From Notospermus geniculatus (lineage: Eukaryota; Nemertea; Pilidiophora; Heteronemertea; Lineidae), in NCBI GenBank assembly GCA_002633025.1, contig NMRB01000312.1, forward strand, positions 58,797 to 122,796: a stretch of 64,000 bases of DNA, in the 5' to 3' direction. A model generated the notes under the pieces. The model was given only the letters and a program-made list of their open reading frames with translations. It did no database searches and had not been told where the DNA came from. Positions 56,901 to 59,239 of the stretch are shown here, piece after piece. Numbering within the stretch: the stretch's first letter is position 1; each line of letters starts with the position of its first letter. Made by a program: the position numbers and the translations under genes.

Positions 56901-58982
56901 CTTATGTTGACTTTCAAATCTTGCCCGTGATGAATTGATTGTCAATGTTGGCACTGGGGACGTACTCTGTTATTGATTTTTCGGCCCAGACCAGCAGGGC
57001 TTTCTTGGCTGACATCTTGAACTTCTGAAGAGCTGAGCCACCCCCAACTCCATCTTCCATCTGGCCACTAACATAGGCAGTTTCTTCAATCTGGAGAGAA
57101 GAGGAAGAAATCATGGAAGAATTTGCAGAGGGCTAGCCTACATTTTGGTACATTTTTTAGAAAATAGATGGTAACAAAGTTTGATATACCGGTAATCCTA
57201 GGCATTTTCATCTTGCCCAACCAAGGCTTCCTGTCACTCCTACTATCGCTCCATCCACCCTTGCCGACCACCGTAGCATTTATCGCTCGCATTTGCCGCC
57301 CATGAGCGTGGCGGCGGAAGCAGCCAAACGTTACTGAAAGCGCGGTTTATGACGAAGATAGGAACATTGTGAGGTTTGGATCGATGAAAATCTCAAAATG
57401 AAGAATAATCTAATACGTTAATGCATGTTTTATTCACAAAACATTGGATTACACGCATTNTTCTGACAGCCCAATGAAATTGAATGTATACCGCCATCGT
57501 ATTATGACTATACAGTGCATGGTATGTCCCAAGCCTGCACCCGGCCACATCGAATACCATGCAAACTTTCTGAGAAATTTTTTACAAGATAATTTACCCG
57601 ACACATCTGAAAAGTCATGGTGAAAGAAATGGTACGTTGTTCCATTAATTTTAAAATCAATTGTCTTTTAATCGTGACTTTAAGGAGCTGCACCAGTTTT
57701 CTTGTGCGAGTTTGCTCTCAATGAGCAATTCACAATTGTTTGTTTCCGTATGGCAGCTTTATGCTGAGACCAATTGCACACAAACAACTGCTCATAGCCA
57801 AGTTGCCCATAGAGAGCAACTTGCACAAGAAAAATTCTTAAGTGGAGTAGCGCCGTTAGAGAGCATAACTTGAGCAAGAAGAAATGTCTGATGCTACAAG
57901 AGTATCTGCGCCTAAACCCAGACATGAGAATGGATTTGACTATGACATGAGTATCACCATCTTTGCGACTAGATGATCATACTTCATAGCAGAACTGCAG
58001 CCCATGTTTCCTCTGGCCTAGCTAAACCAATTCTTGCCAATTGCTATTGATCGATTGATGGCATTGATGACCTCTGCCAAATGAGAGCATGTTTCATGCC
58101 AAATCTCGACACGACTGACCTCCGAACACAAACGTTTTACAGTAAATGTAACAAAGAGGCGATAGCCTTGAAAGAGTAGTTGCAGAGCCTCAAGATGCTG
58201 CAATCAAGTGAGTTGAATGGTCAACAAACTGAACAGATCAATCACAACCTCTAGTGAACCATGTCGCCGAAAGGCTTGCACCAGCTTTTTCTTTTTTGAC
58301 ATGGTACCTGAGGGAGATTCACAAGGACATGTTCTTGTAGGTCACAGCACCGCCCACAACACGCAGGAGGGGCTGGCTTCAAAACTGGGAGATGGTATAA
58401 AAGTTCAAGGGAGTACCGTACATCATGTGCTGCCTGTCTCCGATGTGTAGTCCGAACACCTGAGTGTTTGTTCCAGGGCCGCATATCCTCAGGATACCAA
58501 AGATAACTGGGCCTAACTTTCACAAAATCAAACCCGTACGGTAACATCAGGTACAATGTACTAACTAGGAGCAAATGTATTAAGAGGGCAAATACTTACT
58601 TGGAAGTACAAAATGATGGTCCAAATAAGACCAAGGACAATGGAAGGTTTGCCATCAACGATGTCTGAGGGGTTGATATTTACAAGTTTGATCTGAAAAA
58701 GACAACGAATATGTGATATTTTAGTTTTCTGATCTTCAAACCTTCTCCTCCGTCTGTAAATGCAGTCTGCACAGAATACTCTCTTTAAAAGTGAAACTTC
58801 TACAATGTATATCAAATCTACTTCACGAAGGAATGATTTCATGTCTTGGGAGAAGTGCTGAAGGAACCATCAAAGTTCACCCAAGACCAGAACCCTACCT
58901 TTTTACTCTCCAGAAATTCCAGTGATCTTCTGACATTGTTGATGAAATGTACCCTCTTGAGGTGCTTGCCTTTCTCTTGTGG
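52..58982 (-). CDS. SYNE1: Nesprin-family giant spectrin-repeat protein (5' part; about 68 exons)
   Basis: Nesprins are LINC-complex proteins: N-terminal paired CH domains bind F-actin, a long spectrin-repeat rod spans the cytoplasm, and a C-terminal KASH segment sits in the outer nuclear membrane. Seen here: an actinin-type CH1 (second half) containing [15 protein letters not shown], a complete CH2 ending in [16 protein letters not shown], a linker, then about 4,800 residues of heptad-rich three-helix repeats with Trp in helix A. There is no EF hand, PH or KASH domain in the window. Exons were placed by continuing frame, consensus donors and acceptors, and matching phases at essentially every junction. 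The gene continues past the left edge (donor at 50-51) and its first exons are not found. Spectrin, dystrophin and plectin are less likely because of the CH1 sequence and the length of the uninterrupted repeat rod. SYNE1 is the vertebrate name; this is probably the single invertebrate nesprin. Confidence 0.9.
564..808. mobile_element. MITE family A, copy 1
   Basis: An element of about 245 bp with long imperfect terminal inverted repeats, starting tagac near 564 and ending gtcta at 808. Both arms include an agatctgcg core and a ccgaaatc/gattt-type segment. It lies in the intron between the two M15 exons. It shares arms and centre (cattgctgaatcatggat) with copies at 2066..2308 and 11040..11219. 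Confidence 0.75.
1291..1512. mobile_element. MITE family B (CGCG-rich inverted repeat), copy 1
   Basis: About 222 bp beginning taccgtaaagtgaaatattt and ending with its inverse, catatttcgctttacggta. The interior is rich in ttcgcg / cgcgaa. Located in the intron between M15 and M14. Confidence 0.75.
1618..2821 (-). CDS. Nesprin super-module M14
   Basis: Exons 2669..2821 (153 bp, [16 protein letters not shown] to LVSQSM), 2327..2491 (165 bp, [16 protein letters not shown] to LSNIM) and 1618..1935 (318 bp, [33 protein letters not shown], end LEKYK). The usual Cys signature has decayed to [11 protein letters not shown] and the third block lacks the GR-x-x-I motif and its helix-A YD dyad, so this is one of the more divergent copies. 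Confidence 0.92.
2066..2308. mobile_element. MITE family A, copy 2
   Basis: About 243 bp, with inverted arms (left tagacgattctcaaatt, right aatttgaaaatggtcta) and inner arms gcacttccgccgaaatctca / tgagatttcggcggatgtgc. Located in the intron between two M14 exons. Confidence 0.8.
3087..5411 (-). CDS. Nesprin super-module M13
   Basis: Exons 5259..5411 ([16 protein letters not shown] to KEMAE), 4062..4226 ([16 protein letters not shown], signature [11 protein letters not shown], end IERTK), 3587..3735 ([33 protein letters not shown]) and 3087..3264 ([16 protein letters not shown], end VLEKYQ). The third block is split by an extra intron (3265..3586), codon split AA+G (Lys), total 327 bp. The intron 4227..5258 holds a MITE (4289..4475). 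Confidence 0.92.
4289..4475. mobile_element. MITE family D, copy 1
   Basis: 187-bp inverted-repeat element: left end tgtgagccgctctggcaaaa, right end its inverse ttttgccagagtggctcaca. The centre contains ttggcaggttgagaccaaat, also found at 60986..61190. Confidence 0.85.
5505..5755. repeat. Minisatellite, unit about 24 bp
   Basis: Imperfect tandem repeats of a unit like catgaagtcagcatctgccc, roughly nine copies with spacing changes and one interruption (about 5610-5650). Located in the intron between the M13 and M12 exons. The unit length is a multiple of three and one frame stays open, but nothing suggests it is translated. Confidence 0.8.
5832..7088 (-). CDS. Nesprin super-module M12
   Basis: The unsplit three-exon pattern: 6936..7088 ([16 protein letters not shown] to SVSK), 6433..6597 ([16 protein letters not shown], signature [11 protein letters not shown], end LEKLQ) and 5832..6155 ([46 protein letters not shown], end LQKAK), lengths 153, 165 and 324 bp. 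All phase 0 with GT donors. Together with M2 it defines the ancestral exon layout. Confidence 0.94.
7228..8537 (-). CDS. Nesprin super-module M11
   Basis: Exons 8385..8537 ([15 protein letters not shown] to LMEKAG), 8029..8193 ([16 protein letters not shown], signature [11 protein letters not shown], end LQKVE), 7523..7703 ([34 protein letters not shown]) and 7228..7373 ([16 protein letters not shown] to QFRLHK). The third block is split by an extra short intron (7374..7522, 149 bp) with codon split G+AC (Asp); the two parts total 327 bp. Confidence 0.92.
7741..7850. repeat. Short tandem repeat with ctttctacggtattctac units
   Basis: About five degenerate copies of a 12-25-bp unit (tttctacggtattctacatg) in the intron between M11 exons. 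Confidence 0.65.
8763..9901 (-). CDS. Nesprin super-module M10
   Basis: The first block is the last 153 bp of exon 9749..10060 ([16 protein letters not shown] to LCQNIK). The second and third blocks are fused in exon 8763..9254 (492 bp: [16 protein letters not shown], altered signature [40 protein letters not shown], end LERVK). An inverted-repeat MITE (9401..9594) sits in the intron 9255..9748. Confidence 0.92.
9401..9594. mobile_element. MITE family F, copy 1
   Basis: 194-bp inverted-repeat element, ends tgtgaggcggtctaggaaaa and its near inverse ending tagaccaccacaca. Interior relatives at 18134..18335 and 46202..46400; the interior is in the opposite orientation here (aggaaagtgttaatggcctt first). 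Confidence 0.85.
9902..10999 (-). CDS. Nesprin super-module M9
   Basis: Exon 10682..10999 fuses blocks one and two ([32 protein letters not shown], signature [11 protein letters not shown], end RLERIQ). The third block is split in phase 0: 10306..10470 ([33 protein letters not shown], end SALSE) and the first 159 bp of exon 9749..10060 ([16 protein letters not shown], end LEKLK). Total third-block length is 324 bp. Confidence 0.92.
11040..11219. mobile_element. MITE family A, copy 3 (truncated by assembly gap)
   Basis: The left arm (acagaccattctcaaattcg) and centre match copies 1 and 2. The right arm is cut off at agaccgagg by the run of N starting at 11220, so about 60 bp of this element should lie inside the gap. 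Confidence 0.75.
11220..11527. other. Assembly gap (308 N)
   Basis: A run of N inside the intron between M8 and M9. It is bounded by a truncated MITE and the T-run of a SINE, both hard to assemble. The module pattern predicts a missing coding block here. Confidence 0.99.
11528..11884 (-). mobile_element. tRNA-derived SINE, copy 1
   Basis: On the minus strand the element starts with a tRNA-like head containing A box (tggtctagtggttag) and B box (gggttcgattccc). A conserved body follows (ttgcctcacttgcttcac, acctgggtgtaaaaggggta on the coding strand), and it ends with gcgctatataaaaatgaaca and an A-run against the gap. The body is shared with 59748..60040. Confidence 0.85.
12046..12975 (-). CDS. 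Nesprin super-module M8 (third block missing)
   Basis: Exon 12823..12975 (153 bp, [16 protein letters not shown] to QVAVK) and exon 12046..12210 (165 bp, [16 protein letters not shown] to KQDQVN, altered signature [11 protein letters not shown] with Asp lost). The expected 318-330-bp third block is not present before the next module begins at 10999. The space holds a truncated MITE arm, 308 N and a SINE. Omitting the block keeps frame, so it may be truly lost, but the gap makes a missing exon more likely. Confidence 0.88.
12242..12353. repeat. Perfect 56-bp tandem duplication
   Basis: Two adjacent identical copies of a 56-bp segment (beginning ggagccataaatttgtacat) in the intron upstream of the second M8 exon, indicating a very recent duplication. 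Confidence 0.9.
12976..15536. other. 2.56-kb intron between M7 and M8
   Basis: AT-rich intron. Apart from the candidate micro-exon at 14846..14914 and a G-rich stretch near 13885-13925 (ggtggtgggg...), I see no coding exon, RNA gene or recognisable element. Confidence 0.7.
14846..14914 (-). CDS. Candidate 69-bp in-frame micro-exon between M7 and M8
   Basis: A 23-codon open segment ([15 protein letters not shown] then TLVKIAGS) with a good acceptor (tctgttgtttttag) and donor (AGT|GTAAGG), phase 0 at both ends, lying in the 2.56-kb intron between M7 and M8. The regular pattern of the array does not need it: LEKFS would join directly to [10 protein letters not shown] as in other copies. It is strongly acidic and helical. 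Most likely an optional exon, or a chance open segment with good splice sites. Confidence 0.4.
15537..16716 (-). CDS. Nesprin super-module M7
   Basis: Exon 16399..16716 fuses blocks one and two ([31 protein letters not shown], signature [11 protein letters not shown], end RLDRLK). Exon 15537..15860 is the third block (324 bp, [47 protein letters not shown], end LEKFS). The third block departs from the usual GR-x-x-I motif (GKQTI). A hammerhead-like repeat (about 16130..16225) lies in the intron between them. Confidence 0.92.
16130..16225 (+). repeat. Hammerhead-like repeat, copy 1
   Basis: Shares about 90 bp with 25805..25905 and 50052..50140. Core ctgagga (16154..16160), stem gacctc/ggggtc around gatt, then gaaa and a short attt-gcg-aaat hairpin. 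Followed by gagacgactttccg. The core layout resembles minimal hammerhead ribozymes reported in Penelope-like retroelements; activity is unproven. Confidence 0.55.
16827..17656 (-). CDS. Nesprin super-module M6
   Basis: The first block is the last 153 bp of exon 17504..17980 ([16 protein letters not shown] to LLNTVK). The second and third blocks are fused in the 492-bp exon 16827..17318 ([16 protein letters not shown], signature [11 protein letters not shown], then [16 protein letters not shown] and [14 protein letters not shown], end HQRR). The two exons meet in phase 0. Here the introns at the block 2/3 boundary and at the start of the module are both missing. Confidence 0.92.
17657..18765 (-). 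CDS. Nesprin super-module M5
   Basis: The first and second blocks are the 3' 318 bp of exon 18448..18973 ([16 protein letters not shown], then [16 protein letters not shown], signature [11 protein letters not shown], end RLDRLK). The third block is the first 324 bp of exon 17504..17980 ([46 protein letters not shown]). The intron that usually separates blocks one and two is absent. The intron 17981..18447 carries an inverted-repeat MITE (18134..18335). Confidence 0.9.
18134..18335. mobile_element. MITE family F, copy 2
   Basis: About 202 bp, ends tgtgtggcggtctaggaaaa / ttttcctagaccgccacaca, nearly perfect inverse arms. The interior holds gtttacctgttacatg and aaggccattaacactttcct, shared with the other copies. 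Confidence 0.88.
18766..19983 (-). CDS. Nesprin super-module M4
   Basis: Exon 19837..19983 is the first block (147 bp, [16 protein letters not shown] to KNNVK). Exon 19274..19557 fuses the second block ([16 protein letters not shown], signature [11 protein letters not shown]) with the first 119 bp of the third ([16 protein letters not shown] then RQELR). An extra intron (18974..19273) then splits Arg (AG+G), and the remaining 208 bp of the third block open exon 18448..18973 ([15 protein letters not shown] to FQNHK). That intron contains a short palindromic element (19104..19185). Confidence 0.9.
19104..19185. mobile_element. Short palindromic MITE-like element
   Basis: 82 bp with inverted arms aaaacatcttaagtgtaaa / tttacacttaagatgtttt around a short centre. 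It occupies part of the extra intron of M4 (18974..19273). Confidence 0.75.
20186..21811 (-). CDS. Nesprin super-module M3
   Basis: Three phase-0 exons: 21671..21811 (141 bp, four codons shorter than usual, [15 protein letters not shown] to LCDTGK), 20976..21140 (165 bp, [16 protein letters not shown] to RLDRIQ, signature [11 protein letters not shown] with Gly-Asp altered to Thr-Asp) and 20186..20509 (324 bp, [16 protein letters not shown] to DQVEKFK). The 165-bp exon has no Met, so Met-initiated ORF scans miss it. A CG-rich inverted-repeat element (20550..20769) lies between the last two. Confidence 0.9.
20550..20769. mobile_element. MITE family B, copy 2
   Basis: About 220 bp beginning tactgtaaagcaggaaaatt and ending cttgctttacagta, with several internal gaaaattt/cgcg segments. 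Same end sequence and base composition as the element at 1291..1512, so assigned to one family. It lies in the M3 intron between blocks two and three. Confidence 0.7.
22596..23724 (-). CDS. Nesprin super-module M2
   Basis: The archetypal three-exon copy: 23572..23724 (153 bp, [15 protein letters not shown] to SGNMK), 23163..23327 (165 bp, [16 protein letters not shown] to LDAVK, signature [11 protein letters not shown]) and 22596..22922 (327 bp, [16 protein letters not shown] to SMLQHYR). The third block has the family motif [16 protein letters not shown] followed by RQEL, then [15 protein letters not shown]. All junctions are phase 0. Confidence 0.93.
24215..25720 (-). CDS. Nesprin super-module M1 (two spectrin repeats)
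   Basis: First copy of the 214-residue super-module in gene order. Exon 25397..25720 is the fused first and second block ([16 protein letters not shown] to KLATIN) with signature [11 protein letters not shown]. The third block is split by an extra intron: 24700..24869 ([16 protein letters not shown] to KATK) and 24215..24371 ([16 protein letters not shown] to QLDKFK), codon split AA+A (Lys). Third-block length is 327 bp. A TTAA-flanked MITE (25090..25368) ends 28 bp from the 25397 donor. Confidence 0.9.
25090..25368. mobile_element. MITE family C with TTAA target site, copy 1
   Basis: About 271 bp between TTAA on both sides; inverted ends AGCCCCACTGTATTGAA / TTCAATACTGTGGGGCT. Internal cgcaaatcatcgccgcgatt and gacgtcacgacgtcagtg. 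TTAA duplication is typical of piggyBac-type transposition. Confidence 0.92.
25805..25905 (+). repeat. Hammerhead-like repeat, copy 2 (best preserved)
   Basis: Core ctgagga at 25836..25842, stem gacccc/ggggtc closed by loop ggtt (25844..25859), gaaa at 25860..25863, then aattt-gcg-aaatt followed by c at the position expected for cleavage. One extra A lies between the core and stem II, and stem I is weak. It is in the intron upstream of M1. Confidence 0.55.
26062..26882 (-). CDS. Nesprin rod exons just upstream of the super-module array
   Basis: Exon 26709..26882 (58 codons, [16 protein letters not shown] to VKKYK) and exon 26062..26379 (106 codons, [16 protein letters not shown] to ERLTKAK), phase 0. 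The second ends [13 protein letters not shown], a degenerate form of the Cys-x-Asp signature that marks the array to the left, and is 318 bp like a fused 153+165 block. It may be a decayed ancestor-type copy. The intron between them holds a palindromic element (26551..26678). Confidence 0.88.
26551..26678. mobile_element. Palindromic element (gggccatattcataaaggg)
   Basis: 128 bp with long inverted arms gggccatattcataaagggt / accctttatgaatatggccc; inner arms include gttacacgcgtctta. Similar termini (cgtattcataaa) are seen at 46033..46141. Confidence 0.8.
27118..27245. mobile_element. Inverted-repeat MITE-like element
   Basis: 128 bp, ends aaggcggtgacatactggtg / gccagtctgtcactgcctt. Located in the 1.36-kb intron 26883..28241, where I see nothing else of note. 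Confidence 0.7.
28242..29763 (-). CDS. Nesprin rod exons; middle exon has ambiguous base and non-GT donor
   Basis: Exons 29452..29763 (104 codons, [16 protein letters not shown] to EMSACK), about 28709..28933 (75 codons, [16 protein letters not shown] to ARNLK) and 28242..28403 (54 codons, [16 protein letters not shown] to WQASQQ). The middle exon contains an N at 28725. The frame of the next exon demands a phase-0 end, which here is AAG|GCTTGT (GC donor); the nearby GT at 28704-28703 would put a stop in frame unless the N hides a one-base error. The exon boundary on this side is therefore uncertain by about 4 bp. Confidence 0.82.
28468..28662 (-). mobile_element. Degenerate tRNA-derived SINE
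   Basis: The minus strand shows a B-box-like gttcgattcccagctcag near 28630 and a tail with agtgctctgagactgtataa, as in tRNA-SINEs. The A box is not clear. Lower confidence than the other SINEs. Confidence 0.45.
29051..29330. mobile_element. MITE family C with TTAA target site, copy 2
   Basis: Near-identical to the copy at 25090, including internal sequence and both flanking TTAA. It lies in the intron between exons 28709..28933 and 29452..29763. Confidence 0.92.
29848..29880. repeat. Perfect hairpin beside a TG microsatellite
   Basis: Two 14-bp perfect inverse arms (tatggttcccgatc / gatcgggaaccata) around aatca. The same gggaaccata word recurs beyond the gap at 30679..30693, and tatggttccc at about 30591, so the hairpin may be one end of a larger element. 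Confidence 0.8.
29888..29961. repeat. (TG)n microsatellite
   Basis: TG dinucleotide run with two interruptions (ta), leading straight into the assembly gap at 29962. Confidence 0.97.
29962..30515. other. Assembly gap (554 N)
   Basis: A run of N in the nesprin intron 29764..31175, bounded by a TG repeat and a gacgtcat-rich repeat. The reading frame across this intron does not require any missing exon. Confidence 0.99.
30516..30582. repeat. Repeated (t)gacgtcat / acgtcatgt array
   Basis: Overlapping copies of acgtcatgt and tgacgtca, including two full tgacgtca palindromes, directly after the gap. Probably the edge of a simple satellite. Confidence 0.7.
30903..31093. mobile_element. MITE family E, copy 1
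   Basis: 191 bp, left end tgtgacctctgccagcaaaa, right end ttttgttggcacgggtcaca, with inner arms atgagtccgaatgc / gcattccgactcat. Relative at 62384..62584. Confidence 0.87.
31176..31820 (-). CDS. Nesprin rod: long 215-codon exon, two spectrin repeats
   Basis: A single uninterrupted 645-bp exon, phase 0 to phase 0, from [16 protein letters not shown] to [10 protein letters not shown]. It carries helix-A Trp residues in [11 protein letters not shown] and [26 protein letters not shown] (a canonical spectrin helix C) and [13 protein letters not shown]. The length equals about two spectrin repeats. It is the longest exon in the window. Confidence 0.93.
32154..33617 (-). CDS. Nesprin rod exons (divergent spectrin repeats)
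   Basis: Four exons: 33484..33617 ([16 protein letters not shown] to AVINR), 32804..32990 ([14 protein letters not shown] to KALDDQE), 32421..32597 ([17 protein letters not shown] to KHQKLK) and 32154..32297 ([17 protein letters not shown] to KQLKTKE). The codon split at the first junction is CG+G (Arg); the others are phase 0. Trp markers are [20 protein letters not shown] and [10 protein letters not shown] tRNA-type SINE (33205..33437) inserted in the intron just upstream of none of these but 47 bp downstream (gene sense) of the 33484 donor. Confidence 0.88.
33205..33437 (-). mobile_element. tRNA-derived SINE, second family
   Basis: On the minus strand: ggtgttggggtggcgcagtgg (A-box region), gggttcgatccccggt (B box), then a body with agagagggcgatctctcctc and gttttctctgggggctccgg. 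The body differs from the SINE at 11528, so this is a separate family. It sits in the intron next to the donor of exon 33484..33617. Confidence 0.75.
33618..35901. other. 2.3-kb intron without visible genes
   Basis: AT-rich nesprin intron between exons 35902..36010 and 33484..33617. No coding exon, RNA gene or inverted-repeat element recognised. Confidence 0.7.
35902..36961 (-). CDS. Nesprin rod exons (divergent spectrin repeats)
   Basis: Exons 36800..36961 (54 codons, [17 protein letters not shown] to ILERHK), 36191..36411 (73 2/3 codons, [16 protein letters not shown] to WDEYNA+AA) and 35902..36010 (109 bp, [16 protein letters not shown] to KVNVFK). The codon split between the last two is AA+A (Lys). 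The middle exon is Cys-rich for this protein ([15 protein letters not shown]). The intron at 36412..36799 holds a GC-rich inverted-repeat element (36486..36736). Confidence 0.88.
36486..36736. mobile_element. GC-rich inverted-repeat element
   Basis: 251 bp between taagcctagttcatacttcg and its inverse (gagtatgaactaggcttta), interior unusually GC-rich (cgtcggcgagcgatcgcg, cgcccggcggacgccgatgg) against AT-rich surroundings. Single copy in the window. Confidence 0.8.
36962..41021. other. 4.1-kb intron, largest in the window
   Basis: AT-rich, with one 81-bp tandem duplication (38077..38238). No exon of either gene found; short open frames here lack splice context and domain similarity. Confidence 0.7.
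38077..38238. repeat. 81-bp tandem duplication
   Basis: Two adjacent copies of a segment starting gactactttccagctggcaa, differing at only a few positions. Confidence 0.9.
41022..44074 (-). CDS. Nesprin rod exons flanking a large intron; GC-AG donor
   Basis: Exon 43907..44074 (56 codons, [17 protein letters not shown] to NLIREHV) and exon 41022..41159 (46 codons, [16 protein letters not shown] to NLQARWK), both phase 0. The second ends AAG|GCAAGT: the donor dinucleotide is GC, and the rest of the site matches the GC-AG intron consensus. A GT alternative 4 bp downstream would break the frame of the following exon, so the GC donor is preferred. The intron between the two exons is 2.7 kb. Confidence 0.88.
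41160..43906. other. 2.7-kb nesprin intron
   Basis: AT-rich; holds one MITE (42811..42984) and a run of aattca/ctaattcaatga-like degenerate repeats near 41610-41740. No exon recognised. Confidence 0.7.
42811..42984. mobile_element. Inverted-repeat MITE
   Basis: 174 bp, ends taagggacacactccgcgtg / cacacggagtgtgtccctta, with inner arms agctactgc / gcagtagct. TA at the outer edges suggests a TA target. Confidence 0.85.
44755..45222. mobile_element. MITE family H, copy 1, split by a nested MITE
   Basis: Outer arms (aaggcactgctccacatgag... and ...ctttcacctggagcagcgc) match the uninterrupted copies at 57681..57856 and 59545..59722. The homology breaks at ggtctcagc (44856-44864) and resumes after 45143, where family G (44868..45141) has inserted. 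Confidence 0.85.
44868..45141. mobile_element. MITE family G with TA target site, copy 1 (nested)
   Basis: 274 bp, ends cagtacgatgcacaactgac / aattgtgcaacgtactg, flanked by TA on both sides. The interior is rich in tacgtcacgc and gacgtc words. It is inserted inside a family H MITE. Confidence 0.87.
45795..46867 (-). CDS. Nesprin rod exons (divergent spectrin repeats)
   Basis: Exon 46544..46867 (108 codons, [16 protein letters not shown] to ELEKHK) and exon 45795..45938 (48 codons, [16 protein letters not shown] to LNQRFQ), both phase 0. The first includes [15 protein letters not shown], a typical helix A. The intron between them (45939..46543) carries a short palindromic element (46033..46141) and a longer inverted-repeat MITE (46202..46400). 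Confidence 0.9.
46033..46141. mobile_element. Palindromic element (ggccccgtattcataaa)
   Basis: 109 bp, nearly a complete palindrome with arms ggccccgtattcataaaac / tttatgaatacggggcc and acttaagtctaagtatgaca with its inverse. Probably related to the element at 26551. Confidence 0.8.
46202..46400. mobile_element. MITE family F, copy 3
   Basis: 199 bp, ends tgtgtggcagtcttggaaaa / ttttcctagaccgcctcaca, interior collinear with copy 2. Located in a nesprin intron next to a second palindromic element (46033..46141). Confidence 0.87.
47407..48390 (-). CDS. Nesprin rod exons (divergent spectrin repeats)
   Basis: Three phase-0 exons: 48082..48390 (103 codons, [15 protein letters not shown] to TPEERA), 47691..47846 (52 codons, [16 protein letters not shown] to RFKECGDT) and 47407..47568 (54 codons, [14 protein letters not shown] to ELLSGLE). 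Spectrin-type Trp residues appear in [17 protein letters not shown] and [15 protein letters not shown]-flanked MITE lies just upstream of the first of these (48405..48677), only 15 bp from its acceptor boundary. Confidence 0.9.
47925..48065. repeat. Short tandem repeat (atctctaaacaatcttgttt)
   Basis: About six degenerate copies of a 17-24-bp unit in the intron between exons 48082..48390 and 47691..47846. Confidence 0.8.
48405..48677. mobile_element. MITE family C with TTAA target site, copy 3
   Basis: Shares ends and interior with copies 1 and 2 but is more diverged (agcccctctgtactgaat at the left, ggggggct at the right, part of the gacgtc interior deleted). TTAA is kept on both sides. It lies beside the acceptor of exon 48082..48390. 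Confidence 0.88.
48828..49669 (-). CDS. Nesprin rod exons (divergent spectrin repeats)
   Basis: Exon 49355..49669 (105 codons, beginning [16 protein letters not shown] and ending EKMDKHK) and exon 48828..49109 (94 codons, beginning [13 protein letters not shown] and ending MDMVDDYK). Both are phase 0 and contain amphipathic helices with Trp ([22 protein letters not shown]). They belong to the irregular N-proximal rod, where exon length does not follow the super-module seen further left. Confidence 0.9.
50052..50140 (+). repeat. Hammerhead-like repeat, copy 3 (decayed)
   Basis: Same flanks (tttctactagaaagtgcctg) and core ctgagga at 50072..50078, but gaaa has become caaa and the last hairpin is altered, so the core is broken. 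It lies in the intron just left of exon 50185..50331. Confidence 0.5.
50185..51964 (-). CDS. Nesprin exons: post-CH linker and start of the spectrin rod
   Basis: Exon 51884..51964 (27 codons, [17 protein letters not shown]... ending AFPNME) is a Pro-rich linker between the actin-binding domain and the rod. Exon 50185..50331 (49 codons, [17 protein letters not shown]... ending KDRNAEYD) starts the first coiled-coil segment, with Trp in [11 protein letters not shown]. Both are phase 0. The intervening intron (50332..51883) contains a TA-flanked MITE at 51449..51715. Confidence 0.85.
51449..51715. mobile_element. MITE family G with TA target site, copy 2
   Basis: 267 bp, ends cagtgcgttgcacaattgac and its inverse ending tgcaacgtactg, flanked by TA on both sides. 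Same cacgcgtctc/gtcacgc interior as copy 1. Confidence 0.9.
52130..52451. mobile_element. Large inverted-repeat element with ggtcaca ends
   Basis: The left arm (from acaaatgtgaccttccacta) and the right arm (ending gtagcggagggtcacaaatg) are inverse copies of over 120 bp, with shared gacaccaggagata / tatctcctggtgtc words. The ends resemble families D and E. Confidence 0.7.
52583..52738. mobile_element. Palindromic MITE
   Basis: 156 bp, arms taatgcccgctgtacacgat / atcgtgtacagcgggcatta, perfect over more than 25 bp including caaatttttcat. Confidence 0.88.
53729..53791 (-). CDS. Candidate optional 21-codon exon between CH2 and the rod
   Basis: A 63-bp open segment with a strong acceptor (pyrimidine-rich, CAG) and donor CAA|GTATAT, phase 0 on both sides, encoding [21 protein letters not shown] in two parts: [11 protein letters not shown] then [10 protein letters not shown]. 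It lies between CH2 (ending NIEAK) and the linker exon starting RPQHPLKS, so it can be included or skipped without changing frame. Vertebrate nesprins have an alternatively spliced exon of about 23 residues beginning Asp-Val (called DV23) in the same place; correspondence is inferred from position, length and the initial DV only. Confidence 0.6.
53792..55680. other. 1.9-kb intron downstream (gene sense) of CH2
   Basis: Holds the MITE at 54844..55006 and a short hairpin at 55093..55137 (cataaactaataaaagatat with its inverse). No coding exon recognised. Confidence 0.7.
54844..55006. mobile_element. Inverted-repeat MITE
   Basis: 163 bp, left tatagacgagtttcactagt then gccatcttg and aggtcatc; right inverse gatgacct, caagatggc and caggtctata. 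Located in the 1.9-kb intron 53792..55680. Confidence 0.8.
55681..57090 (-). CDS. Nesprin exons encoding inter-CH linker and CH2
   Basis: Three exons with matching phases: 56966..57090, 56473..56669 and 55681..55775. Together they read from [18 protein letters not shown] through [15 protein letters not shown], then [32 protein letters not shown], and [17 protein letters not shown] followed by MTYVAQF. This is the classic CH2 fold, with the Trp of helix 1, the VKDF..SWRDG motif and the conserved [10 protein letters not shown] end. Split codons are completed correctly across both introns (GA+C and G+AT, both Asp). Intron 55776..56472 carries an inverted-repeat element. CH2 assists CH1 in F-actin binding. 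Confidence 0.95.
55884..56127. mobile_element. Inverted-repeat element in CH2 intron
   Basis: About 244 bp, arms aagctgtgaatccacc...cgatttgctttgcaac and gttgcaaagcaagtcg...gtggattcctagctt. Some divergence between the arms, so an older insertion. Confidence 0.7.
57091..58599. other. 1.5-kb intron between CH1 and CH2 exons
   Basis: Contains family H MITE copy 2 and one ambiguous base (57460). No exon of the plus-strand gene is visible here, although its missing 5' exons would be expected to the left of 59240. Confidence 0.65.
57681..57856. mobile_element. MITE family H, copy 2
   Basis: 176 bp, arms taaggagctgcaccagtttt / aattcttaagtggagtagcg with inner ttgctctcaatgagcaattc and its inverse. 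Uninterrupted, so it shows the empty-site sequence for the nested copy at 44755. Confidence 0.85.
58600..58982 (-). CDS. Nesprin exons encoding C-terminal half of CH1
   Basis: Two phase-0 exons, 58899..58982 (28 codons, starting [13 protein letters not shown] and ending LEFLESKK) and 58600..58692 (31 codons, [16 protein letters not shown] followed by [11 protein letters not shown]). The signature matches the actinin-type CH1 actin-binding motif of nesprins and spectrins. The N-terminal half of CH1 (the usual TFTNWIN-type start and the LLEVLSG-type helix) should precede 58982 on the minus strand, but I could not find a convincing exon for it. A 44-bp phase-compatible open segment at 59141..59184 has an acceptor and a GTAAG donor but no CH resemblance. 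Confidence 0.9.
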
Positions 58983-59239
58983 CTGTGAAGACAACAGGAA
59001 AAGTGAGAATGACATTTTTTTGGGCAGTTTGCAATACTGTCAAGATTATGAGCTTTTATTCTTTTGTCATTAATTTGCCAGGTAAATATGAGATAAGAAA
59101 TGATATTTTAACTGAATGAGGACGATTGCTTCTAACTTACCAAGGCNGAGGTAATCCTGTTATGTCCCTCCGCATGTCTCCAACCTGATGAATGAAAATC
59201 TGAGGTGAATTTGAGGCAAGGTCACTTTTCTCTTTTTAG

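Noticed and set aside
59141-59184. 44-bp open segment with acceptor and GTAAG donor, phase-compatible with the CH1 exon at 58899
   Set aside because: The translation (WRHAEGHNRITSAL, with an N) does not resemble the CH1 helix expected before PQEKGK, so it is not listed as an exon.
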